In this document: one piece after another, positions 56,715 to 64,000 of the stretch
Layout of the letters: the number at the start of each line of letters is the position of its first letter
Numbering within the stretch: position 1 is the first letter of the stretch
From: Halobaculum limi
GTDB lineage: Archaea; Halobacteriota; Halobacteria; Halobacteriales; Haloferacaceae
DNA: 64,000 nucleotides
Assembly (NCBI RefSeq): GCF_029490015.1
Contig: NZ_CP120468.1
Span: 1,116,001-1,180,000 of the forward strand
Direction of reading: 5' to 3'
Program-made: the position numbers and the translations under genes
Notes under the pieces: model-generated
What the model was told of the DNA's origin: nothing
The model's database searches: none
What the model saw: the letters and a program-made list of their open reading frames with translations, nothing else

Positions 56715-59234
56715 ATGAGTCTCGATTCCATCGGAGCGGCGACGCTGCACCCAGCCGAGACTGCGGCGCTCGTCGACCGACACGAGTCGGTGACGGCGAC
56801 ACACGACGACGAGTTCGCGGCGGCGAAGGAACTCTTGCCCGAGTTGGGCGCGCACGTCCACGACGACCACGCGACCGTCGGTATCTGGACGCCCGGTCTC
56901 GCAGACCACGGCGTGCCCGCCGACGCGGTGTACCTAGAGGTACTGACACCGCCCGCAGACACCGACCCTGGCGAGACGGACCTTCGGGCCGTCGAGTTCG
57001 ACCGGTCGCTCGTCGAGACGCGCCGCGCGGGCGAGGTGACGTACGCCGCCGTCGAGGGGATGGTCGCTGGCACGCGCGACCGTCTCGGGTCGCTGTACCA
57101 GTTGGTGTACGAGGTCGACGCCGCCGACAGCGACGCCGACCCCGAGGACCTCCCCGGACAGGTCGGCCCCGACGGCCTCGGGACGGTACAGGACCCGCTC
57201 GCAGACTCCGTCCCCTTCGGCGCGTTCGCCCCCGCGGAACTGTACGACCGCGCCCGCCTCGACCGCGAACGCGACGACCGCGACTACTTCGAGGCGCTCG
57301 GAACCGACGAGGAACGCGTCTCGACCTCCGAAGACGACGGCCTCCCCCGGGTCGACCCTGCGACGAGTATGGTCGAGATTCACCCCGGAACCGCGACCGC
57401 ATCTGAGTCGCTCGGCGGCCTCGCCGACTTCGTCGAGAGTGTCGGGGAAAAACAGCGCTCGGGCGAGTCGCTGTCGGCGTTCGAGCAGACGTTCGCCGGC
57501 TACGACGCCATCCAGTTGATGCCGGTCGAACCCATCACCGAACGCTCGGACACCGAGGGCGACTGGCGCGACCTGACCCGCGAGGGCGAGACGGCGACCG
57601 CGACGGTCGCCCGCCCGGACAAGGTGAACTGGGGGTACGACATCGTCGTTCGCGCGTTCTCCGCGCCCGCGCCGACCATCTTGGAGTCGGGCCGCCCGGA
57701 CGAACTCGTGGACTTCATCGCCGCCTGTCACTCGCTCCCGAACCCGGTGAAAGTCGTCTTCGACGTGGCGCTTGGCCACGCCGACAACGGTGGCCTCGAA
57801 GTCCTGCCCGACCGCTTCTTCCACGGACCCGGGATGTACGGGCAGCACCTCGACTACCTAGAGCCGATGGTCCGCGCGCACGTCCTCGACCTCCAGCGAC
57901 GCAAGATGGACTGGGGCGCAGACGGCATCCGCGTCGACGGCGCACAGGACTTCCGCAACTGGAATCCCGAGACCGAGGAGATGGAACACGACGACGCGTT
58001 CCTCGCGGAGATGGACGCCGTCACGCAGGAGGTCGCGGGCACGGAGTACCGCCCGTGGATGATCTACGAGGACGGCCGGCCGTGGCCGCGCCACGACTGG
58101 GAACTCGCGTCCACCTACCGCACGCTCATCGACCAACACCCCCACTCGTTCCAGTGGTCGCCAATCACGTTCGCGCACAACAAGCCCGCGATGCTCACCT
58201 TCTGGGCGTCGAAGTGGTGGCGCGTCCGGGAGGTGGCGGACATGGGCGGCAACTGGATCACCGGCGTCGCCAACCACGACACCGTCCGCCGCGGGACACA
58301 GGTTGACGTCCCCGAGTCGTGGGAGGGCGACCCGATCAACCGCTATCTGGGCGACTCCGCCCCGGAGATTATCGACCGCGCGTACGACAACCCCGCGACG
58401 AACGCCCTGCTACACTGCCTGTTGCCGGGCGTCCCGATGGACTTCCTCAACGCCAACGCCCGCGGGCCGTGGGGGTTCATCCGCGACACCGACGCCGCCT
58501 GGAACGTGAAGGTCGTCGCCGACGAACACAACCTCGTCGACTGGCAGGTCCGCGAGGAGGACTACGACGACGACCGCTTCTTCCAGCGGTTGAAGGCGAT
58601 GGGCTTCGAGACGCGCGAGGAGTTGGACGACTTCGTGAAGGCGCTGGCGTCGACGGTCGACCCGACCGACTACGACCGCGAGACGATGGCGACGATGCTG
58701 TCGGCGCTCGACTTGGCGATCGAACCCGACGCGGAGGACCTCGATCGGTTCGCCGACGCGTGGATGCGCGACGTGGCCGACTTCGCCAACCTCGCGAACT
58801 GGACGGACGACCAGGACGCCGAGCGGACGGCGTTCAACCGCCGCGTTCGCGAGTTCCGGCAGGACCGCCCGTGGCTCCGCGAGTCGATGCGCCTCCCCGA
58901 CGCCCCCGACGAGGAGGGGCCGGGCATCGCGCCCGCAGACGCCGAGGCGACCGACCGCTTCGGCTACCGCAACCCCGCGAACGGGTCGGTCGTCTACTAC
59001 GGCCTGCGGGAGTCGCCCAACGGCGACGAGCGTGTGCTGTTCGTCGGAAATATGGAAGGTGCACCGGAGTCGGTCACGCCCGCCGACCTCGTCGACGCAG
59101 AACTGGACCCGGCGGCGTTCGAGGCGGAACTCGTCGCACCGGGTGTCGCAGCAGAGCGTGAGACGCCGCCCGCGGTCGACGAGGCGGTGACGCTGGCGAA
59201 CGGGCAGGCGGTCGTGTTCGTCGACGCAGAGTGA
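56715..59234 (+). CDS. GH13-type glycoside hydrolase, possibly glucosylglycerol hydrolase
   Basis: 839 residues. The alpha-amylase-superfamily core shows the nucleophile Asp408 (GIRVDGAQDF), the acid/base Glu452 (MIYEDGRP) and the third acid Asp522 (GVANHDTVRRG). An about 200-residue N-terminal domain precedes it, and the C-terminus has a beta domain (VYYGLRESPNGDERVLFVGN). The GAQDFR and surrounding pattern recalls proteins annotated as glucosylglycerol hydrolases, which would break down the osmolyte glucosylglycerol. That substrate is only a suggestion. Start ATG 56715. Confidence 0.75.
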   Translation: MSLDSIGAATLHPAETAALVDRHESVTATHDDEFAAAKELLPELGAHVHDDHATVGIWTPGLADHGVPADAVYLEVLTPPADTDPGETDLRAVEFDRSLVETRRAGEVTYAAVEGMVAGTRDRLGSLYQLVYEVDAADSDADPEDLPGQVGPDGLGTVQDPLADSVPFGAFAPAELYDRARLDRERDDRDYFEALGTDEERVSTSEDDGLPRVDPATSMVEIHPGTATASESLGGLADFVESVGEKQRSGESLSAFEQTFAGYDAIQLMPVEPITERSDTEGDWRDLTREGETATATVARPDKVNWGYDIVVRAFSAPAPTILESGRPDELVDFIAACHSLPNPVKVVFDVALGHADNGGLEVLPDRFFHGPGMYGQHLDYLEPMVRAHVLDLQRRKMDWGADGIRVDGAQDFRNWNPETEEMEHDDAFLAEMDAVTQEVAGTEYRPWMIYEDGRPWPRHDWELASTYRTLIDQHPHSFQWSPITFAHNKPAMLTFWASKWWRVREVADMGGNWITGVANHDTVRRGTQVDVPESWEGDPINRYLGDSAPEIIDRAYDNPATNALLHCLLPGVPMDFLNANARGPWGFIRDTDAAWNVKVVADEHNLVDWQVREEDYDDDRFFQRLKAMGFETREELDDFVKALASTVDPTDYDRETMATMLSALDLAIEPDAEDLDRFADAWMRDVADFANLANWTDDQDAERTAFNRRVREFRQDRPWLRESMRLPDAPDEEGPGIAPADAEATDRFGYRNPANGSVVYYGLRESPNGDERVLFVGNMEGAPESVTPADLVDAELDPAAFEAELVAPGVAAERETPPAVDEAVTLANGQAVVFVDAE

Positions 59235-59267
59235 GGCCATCGACGCGGTCGCCGCTGCCGTGACCGC

Positions 59268-60890
59268 TCACGCGAACAGTTCGTTGAAGCGGTTCACCGC
59301 GTCGTCGGTGCCGGCGACGACAAGCGTGTCGCCCTCGACGACTTTCGTGTCGGGGCCGATGTCCGTCAGCAGGTCGCCGTCGCGTTCGATAGCGACGACG
59401 GTGCACCCGGTTCGCGCGCGAACGTCGGCGTCTGCGAGGCCACGCCCCTCCAGTGCGGGGGCGGCGGTGCGGACGAGGTCGACCTGCGTCTCCGGGCGAA
59501 GCACTTCCTCGTCGAGGAGGTGGGAGGCGAGGAGGCGACCGGAGACGGTCGACAGCGCGAGGACGTACTCTGCGCCCGCACGATAGAGTTTCGGCACGGA
59601 GTCGGCGTCGTTCGCGCGGACGATGACCTCCGCACGCGGAGCGACCTGCTTCACCGCCAGCGTCGCGAAGATGGTCGTCGTGTCCGAGTCGAGTGCGAGG
59701 ACGACCGCGCGGGCGTCCTCGACGCCCGCCTCCTTCAACGTCTCGCGGTCGGTCGCGTCGCCGACCACGTCGACGCCCGGCTTGTCGACCTCGTCGACGA
59801 CGACCACGTCGTCGGTCGGCCGGAGTTCGTCGGCGGCGCTGTGGCCGACCATCCCATAGCCGGCGACGAGGACGCGCCCGCGGCGGCGCTGTCGGGTCTC
59901 CGAGAGGGTCAGTTGCTTGAGCGCCTCCAGTTCGGACTCGTTGCCGACGACAAGCAAGACGGTGTGTTCGTCGATGACGCGTTCCGGGCGCGGCGGCGAC
60001 TCGAACTCGCCGTCGTCCCACGCGCCGAGGACGTTCGCGCCGGTTCGCTCGCCGATGCCCGACTCGGCGACTGTCCCGCCGACCAGTGGACTCCCGTGGT
60101 GGACGAGCAGTTCTGCGATCTGGAAGTCCTCGCCAATCTCGACGCCGTCGCCGAGTTCGTCCGCGACGCTGGCGGTGGCTTTCGCGCCGAGGCTCTCCCC
60201 GAGCAGACGGCGCGGCGAGATGACGCGGTCTGCCCCGGCGTACCGGTGGTAGTCGGCCACGTCCTCGTCTTCGACGAGGCTGACCACTCGGAGGTCCTCC
60301 GAACACTCACGCGCCGAGAGGACGACGCTTGCGTTCGTCTCGTCGTCTGCGTCGGCGACGAGCGCCCGTGCGTTCGCGGTGTTCGCGCGTTCGAGCGTCT
60401 CGACCTCTTCGGGGTCACCGTGGACCACGTCGTAGTCGTCCGAGAGGTCGATCGCCTGTTCCCGGTCGTCGACGACGACCACGTACGACTGGTCGCGTGC
60501 GTCGAGTTCCCGCGCGAGCGTCGCGCCGCGAGGGGTGAACGAACAGATGACGACGTGGTCGCGTTTCGTCGTCGCCCGCGGCGGCGACGTGGATATCGCC
60601 TCGTTCACCAGCGGGACGATGATCGCCGGCAACGCGAGGAAGATGATACCGACGCCAGCCAACTGCATCCCCACCATCAGCAGTAACATTCCGTCTGCGT
60701 CCCACTGGTTCACGTCGATGCCGAACCCGGTCGTCGTGAACGTCTCCACGACCACGTACAGCGAGTGCGCGTAGCCCACCTGCTCGCCCTCGAAGGCGGC
60801 GAACCCCCACTGGTAGACGAACGCGAGTAGGAGCATCACGCCGAACACGCCGAGGAGGTACTCGGCGGCGCGGCGGGTCGTGGATACCAT
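59268..60890 (-). CDS. two-helix K+ channel with two RCK (TrkA) modules
   Basis: 540 residues. A first helix (about 11-33), the pore loop with the filter TTTGFG (52-57) and a second helix (about 66-96) form a minimal channel. Two tandem RCK modules follow: Rossmann domains at about 108-230 (HVVICSFTPRGATLAREL) and about 328-450 (RVLVAGYGMVGHSAADEL), each with a TrkA-C domain (ending LLVVGNESELEAL and LVVAGTDDAVNRF). The first Rossmann lacks the standard glycine signature while the second is canonical. Nucleotides or cyclic di-AMP may gate it. It converges with the GH13-type gene. Confidence 0.93.
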   Translation of the reverse strand: MVSTTRRAAEYLLGVFGVMLLLAFVYQWGFAAFEGEQVGYAHSLYVVVETFTTTGFGIDVNQWDADGMLLLMVGMQLAGVGIIFLALPAIIVPLVNEAISTSPPRATTKRDHVVICSFTPRGATLARELDARDQSYVVVVDDREQAIDLSDDYDVVHGDPEEVETLERANTANARALVADADDETNASVVLSARECSEDLRVVSLVEDEDVADYHRYAGADRVISPRRLLGESLGAKATASVADELGDGVEIGEDFQIAELLVHHGSPLVGGTVAESGIGERTGANVLGAWDDGEFESPPRPERVIDEHTVLLVVGNESELEALKQLTLSETRQRRRGRVLVAGYGMVGHSAADELRPTDDVVVVDEVDKPGVDVVGDATDRETLKEAGVEDARAVVLALDSDTTTIFATLAVKQVAPRAEVIVRANDADSVPKLYRAGAEYVLALSTVSGRLLASHLLDEEVLRPETQVDLVRTAAPALEGRGLADADVRARTGCTVVAIERDGDLLTDIGPDTKVVEGDTLVVAGTDDAVNRFNELFA

Positions 60891-60942
60891 ACCACGCGTT
60901 CCGGGTCGGGCGGATTAAACGCCACGCACCCGGATCGGTCGT

Positions 60943-61341
60943 GTGAACTCCTGGCACCGTGACGCCGTCCTCGCGGCGGGTGCAACTGTGGCTCTCCTCG
61001 TGGCGACGCGACTGCTCGGCCTCACGTTCTGGTCGTTCGGCACTCGCCCAGCGCTCGTGGCCGCCGCCGTCGGCGTCGCAGGCGCGGTCGCACTCGAACT
61101 CGTGATGGCCCGCAACCCTGGGCGAGCGCGACGCCTGTGGGCCGATCGGCGGGTGCGCTGGGGCGGGACGCTCCTCGTCGCCGTCGGTGGGCCACTCGCG
61201 GCGGCCGTGGGCGGGCGGGCGCTCGCACCGCTCGTTCTCGCGTGCTTGCTCGGCGGCCTGTTCGCGTACTTCCTATTGTTGACGGGTGTACTGTCGGGTG
61301 TGCTCGCGCCGCCGGAGACGTGGTTCGCGCGAGAGGAGTGA
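60943..61341 (+). CDS. hypothetical membrane protein
   Basis: 132 residues from GTG, with four hydrophobic segments and a basic loop RNPGRARRLWADRRVRWGG in the middle. GGATTAAAC about 25-33 bases upstream fits a leaderless start. It is divergent from the K+ channel gene. No family recognised. Confidence 0.72.
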   Translation: MNSWHRDAVLAAGATVALLVATRLLGLTFWSFGTRPALVAAAVGVAGAVALELVMARNPGRARRLWADRRVRWGGTLLVAVGGPLAAAVGGRALAPLVLACLLGGLFAYFLLLTGVLSGVLAPPETWFAREE

Positions 61342-61385
61342 CTCGGCGGGGTGAGAGTGAAGCGTCCGGCCTCCCAACGACGACC

Positions 61386-61640
61386 GTGCGCGAAGTCACG
61401 CTCGATGCGACCGGCCCGGTCAAGTTCGACGCAGACGACCTCGACGAGAAGCACAGCGACATCGCCGTCTGTCGCTGCGGGCTGAGCGACGAATTTCCGC
61501 TGTGTGACGGCTCACACCGACAGACGGAAGCCGAGGAAGAGGGCGTCCGCTACAAGTACGTCGACGGGGAGCGCCGAGTAGTCGAGGAGATTCGCTTCGC
61601 TGAAGAATCGACGGACGAACGGAAAACGGACGAGTCGTAG
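61386..61640 (+). CDS. CDGSH iron-sulfur domain protein
   Basis: An 84-residue single CDGSH domain. The [2Fe-2S] ligands are Cys29, Cys31, Cys40 and His44 in CRCGLSDEFPLCDGSH, the 3Cys-1His set of the mitoNEET-like family. The acidic C-terminus is disordered. Electron transfer or Fe-S transfer is the likely role. GTG 61386 is chosen because the domain begins directly after it. It converges with coxC. Confidence 0.92.
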   Translation: MREVTLDATGPVKFDADDLDEKHSDIAVCRCGLSDEFPLCDGSHRQTEAEEEGVRYKYVDGERRVVEEIRFAEESTDERKTDES

Positions 61641-61643
61641 TCG

Positions 61644-62510
61644 TTACGCGCCGACCTCGGCACCGACGTACAGCGCGATGACGAGGAAGATCCAGACGGC
61701 GTCGACGAAGTGCCAGTACATCGAGGCGGTCGTCACGGAGACGTGCCGCTCTGCGGAGTACTGCCCCTGCAGGCCGCGGATGAACACGATGCCGAGCAGC
61801 ACCGCGCCCATCGAGACGTGGAGACCGTGGAGGCCGGTGAGGCCGTAGAACGCCGACCCGAACAGCCCGGAGGTGAGGGTGAAGCCTTCGTCGATGATGA
61901 ACACGTAGTACTCGTACACCTGGCCACCGATGAAGACGATACCGAGCAACAGCGTCACGGCGAGCCAGCCGAGGAACTTCTTGCGGTCGTTCTTGCGGAT
62001 CGCACCGTGGGCGAAGTGCAGCGTCACCGACGAGAGGATCAACAGCCCCGTGTTGATGATGACGAGCGACCCTAGCAGGTGCGGAAGGTCGCTGGCGATC
62101 TCCACCCACGCGTCCTGCGAGCGGATGAAGAAGAAGTACGTGAAGCCAGCGCTGAAGGTGGCGATCTCGGAGCCGAGGAACGCGAGCATTCCCCACCTGA
62201 GTTTGTTCGCGCTGTGTTCGTCTGCGCCGCGTTCCCAGAAGTGGACGACGAACGCGTGGTACATCCAGCCGTAGAGGCCGACGAGGAACAGGCCGATGCT
62301 GCCGACGATGACGGCGGGACCGACCATCGGCCCCACGAGGTTGCGGTCGCCGACAGCCATCAGGTATAGTGCTGCACCGATGTAGATGCCAGCGCCCCCG
62401 AGCGCCGTGACGAACGGCCACCACGACGCCTCCCCGAACCCGCGCGGCCAGTCTTCGACCGCCGGGAGGTGGTGCCCGTCGTCGTGGGCGCCTTCCGTTT
62501 CTGTAGCCAT
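61644..62510 (-). CDS. coxC: cytochrome c oxidase subunit III
   Basis: A 288-residue membrane subunit of the heme-copper oxidase with seven helices. Family landmarks are the region WGMLAFLGSEIATFSAGFTYFFF, the HFAHGAIRKNDRKKF loop and the final TGLHGLHVSMGAVLL...YWHFVDAVWIFLVIALYV. An N-terminal His/Asp-rich stretch precedes the first helix. Start ATG 62510, with GATTTTTG 22-31 bases upstream. It is separated from coxB by 60 kb in this window, and no subunit I gene is here. Confidence 0.94.
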   Translation of the reverse strand: MATETEGAHDDGHHLPAVEDWPRGFGEASWWPFVTALGGAGIYIGAALYLMAVGDRNLVGPMVGPAVIVGSIGLFLVGLYGWMYHAFVVHFWERGADEHSANKLRWGMLAFLGSEIATFSAGFTYFFFIRSQDAWVEIASDLPHLLGSLVIINTGLLILSSVTLHFAHGAIRKNDRKKFLGWLAVTLLLGIVFIGGQVYEYYVFIIDEGFTLTSGLFGSAFYGLTGLHGLHVSMGAVLLGIVFIRGLQGQYSAERHVSVTTASMYWHFVDAVWIFLVIALYVGAEVGA

Positions 62511-62657
62511 AAGCGCGGGTAGCCGACGAGGAGACAAAAATCCTCCCACACGCGCCGGCGGTCGTGGCGCGGCGCGACCGATCGAACGACAAGATTCCGA
62601 CTAGTTTCCACAAACGGCCGATACACATACTACCGTAGCGCACACACAACAGGTTGT

Positions 62658-62813
62658 ATGCCGGAGTGTAGGAACTGCAGTTCGTTCGTCACCGAGCGGT
62701 ACGTTCGAGTGTTCGCCCCCGAGGGGATGAACAACGTCCGTGTCTGTCCGTCGTGTGAGGACATGGTCCGAGAGGGTGCCGAAGTGCGAGAGGCCCGTTC
62801 GAAACGCGTCTGA
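62658..62813 (+). CDS. small zinc-finger protein (51 aa)
   Basis: 51 residues with a CRNC pair at Cys4/Cys7 and a CPSC pair near Cys33/Cys36, the pattern of the short haloarchaeal zinc-finger proteins grouped as DUF7563 (my assignment by pattern). A basic tail RSKRV follows. ATACACATA about 29-37 bases upstream is a plausible promoter box. Divergent from coxC. Function unknown; nucleic-acid or protein binding is likely. Confidence 0.8.
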   Translation: MPECRNCSSFVTERYVRVFAPEGMNNVRVCPSCEDMVREGAEVREARSKRV

Positions 62814-62887
62814 TCGCGACTCGGTCTGCGGCTTCCTTCTGCTCGCTCGCCGGGATGCTTTTCACTGCGCAGCGTCCCGCTTCGTCG

Positions 62888-63316
62888 ATGGCACTGTTCG
62901 ACACGTACGTCGCCGCGCTACAGCGCAACCGGGTCGACCTGCCCGACGGGACGCGACTCATCGGGGTGGTCCGCCGGCCGACGCGATGGCTCCACGCCGC
63001 GGTCGACGAGAACTGCCCGGCGCTCGCGCCACCGTCGGACCTCCTCGACGACCACGCCGACGCCGCCGAGTCGTTCCGTATCGACGGCCTCTGCGCGGAC
63101 GGCGCACACAACGCCGCGTGGGACCGCGTCGAGTTCGCGTCCCGGTACCGCGAGTATCTCGCCACTGACCCCGACGCCCGCGATGCGGTTCGCGACCTCC
63201 GTTCGGCACTCGCATCCGGCGAGGACGTCGCACTCGTCTGCTTCGAGAACACCGAGAAGAAGCGGTGTCACAGGACGGTGTTGCGGTCGGTGGTGACCGA
63301 GGAAGACGCCGACTGA
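62888..63316 (+). CDS. DUF488 family protein
   Basis: 142 residues. The end region ALVCFENTEKKRCHRTVL carries the Cys...CHR pattern typical of DUF488, a family with conserved cysteines that may bind a metal or anion. The N-terminus is ALFDTYVAALQR. Biochemical role unknown. Start ATG 62888; CTTTTCAC about 30 bases upstream may be its TATA box. Confidence 0.82.
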   Translation: MALFDTYVAALQRNRVDLPDGTRLIGVVRRPTRWLHAAVDENCPALAPPSDLLDDHADAAESFRIDGLCADGAHNAAWDRVEFASRYREYLATDPDARDAVRDLRSALASGEDVALVCFENTEKKRCHRTVLRSVVTEEDAD

Positions 63317-63386
63317 CGGCCGAGTCGCTGGCCCCCCGCGTCGACGTTTCGCAAGCTACTCCTTTGGGCTACGCCTAGCGACACCG

Positions 63387-64000
63387 ATGCGTCGGCCTCT
63401 TCGACTACGTCGACTCGTGCGCCGGGTGACACCGGCGCTCGCGCTGGTCGTCCTCGCGCTAGCGACGGCCGGGCGCGCCACCGCCCACGCTGGCGGCATC
63501 CGCGCGGCCGCCCGCGAGACGGTGACGGTCCCGACGTGGCTGTTTCTCGCGACTGGCGGCGCCGTCGTCGGCGCGTCGTTCCTGCTTGCGTCGACGGTCA
63601 CCGACCGCTCGTACATCCGCCTGATCGACACGTGGGGGCGTTCGCTCCCGGCGGTCGGCACCCTCGCACGTCGACTCGGGCGGGCTGTCGGCCTCCTCGC
63701 ACTCGCGGTGACGCTCGTGGCGGGCGTTCTCGGCCCCCTGGATCCGATCCGAAACGCGGCCGTCCTCATCGTGTGGGTCGGTTGGTGGGGGCTGTTCGTC
63801 CTCTCGGCGTACCTCGTCGGTAACGCGTGGCCGGCGGTCGACCCGTTCCGCGCCGTCGCGAGCGTCGTCCCGTCGCTGAACCGACCCTATCCCGACCGTC
63901 TCGGGTCGTGGCCGGCGGTCGTCGGTCTCCTCGCGCTGGTGTACCTAGAGGTGGTGACGCCGCTTGCAGACGACCCACGCCTGCTCACGAGCGTCGTCGT
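63387..64000 (+). CDS. hypothetical membrane protein, cut by the window end
   Basis: An open frame of at least 204 residues from ATG 63387 that runs off the window. After a basic N-terminus (RRPLRLRRLVRR) comes a signal-like or first membrane helix (TPALALVVLALATAGRATA), then three or more further helices with the loop STVTDRSYIRLIDTW. Third positions are GC-rich as in real genes. It is partial, so no family is assigned. Confidence 0.72.
   Translation, partial: MRRPLRLRRLVRRVTPALALVVLALATAGRATAHAGGIRAAARETVTVPTWLFLATGGAVVGASFLLASTVTDRSYIRLIDTWGRSLPAVGTLARRLGRAVGLLALAVTLVAGVLGPLDPIRNAAVLIVWVGWWGLFVLSAYLVGNAWPAVDPFRAVASVVPSLNRPYPDRLGSWPAVVGLLALVYLEVVTPLADDPRLLTSVV

Noticed and set aside
1-64000. 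tRNA, rRNA, insertion sequences, integrases and phage genes
   Set aside because: No tRNA-like T-loop with matching cloverleaf and no transposase or integrase motif was seen in any gap or frame.

Overview
The window is ordinary chromosomal DNA of a haloarchaeon (class Halobacteria, most likely Haloferacales; genus not decided from sequence). The signs are a G+C of roughly two thirds, very acidic proteins, many leaderless genes with a TATA-like box 25-32 bases before the start codon, a Tat-exported subtilisin, an Agl23-type membrane protein, a BAT-type regulator and a complex I operon without NuoEFG. About 70 protein genes are packed at high density on both strands. I see no rRNA, tRNA, CRISPR array, insertion sequence, integrase or prophage gene.

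Layout. 1-6.7 kb: an amphi-Trp protein, then a terminal-oxidase block (coxB, a heme O synthase with a CtaA-like front half, a membrane protein), two HTH regulators, DsrE-like and SelW-like thiol proteins and a methyltransferase. 6.7-19.2 kb: a two-gene ABC exporter, an HtrA-type protease, KDPG aldolase, lipoproteins, an inositol-phosphatase-family enzyme, an S9 peptidase and a macro-domain protein. 19.4-29.9 kb: aspartoacylase-family and Old-Yellow-Enzyme-family proteins, a Hel308-type helicase, aminotransferase plus ribH, Agl23, and purK-purE. 30.0-40.7 kb: the respiratory complex I cluster nuoA-B-CD-H-I, a 302-base gap, then nuoJ1-J2-K-L-M-N. 40.9-47.1 kb: a Rossmann-DHH phosphoesterase, a CBS-ParB protein, small zinc-ribbon proteins, a subtilisin and an aldo/keto reductase. 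47.3-55.5 kb: an Fe-S photolyase, the copper ATPase copA divergent from a CopZ-like chaperone, an AhpD-like protein, MscS and a second aldo/keto reductase. 55.6-64 kb: a 2Fe-2S ferredoxin, a GH13-type hydrolase perhaps acting on glucosylglycerol, a K+ channel with two RCK modules, a CDGSH protein, coxC, and a membrane protein cut by the window end.

Together the genes describe an aerobic, salt-adapted cell. Complex I, an aa3-type oxidase (subunits II and III here, subunit I elsewhere) and heme O synthesis serve respiration. A K+ channel, an MscS channel, a candidate cyclic-dinucleotide phosphodiesterase and a possible osmolyte hydrolase could serve osmotic control. copA and copZ handle copper.

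No wholly new multi-gene system stands out. The most interesting items are the Rossmann-DHH phosphoesterase beside a CBS-ParB protein; a 60-base in-frame palindromic insertion in purK; the hairpin-bearing gap that splits the nuo cluster; a palindrome over the copA start region; and four very small genes (43-54 residues), three of them with promoter-like boxes or tight operon spacing.
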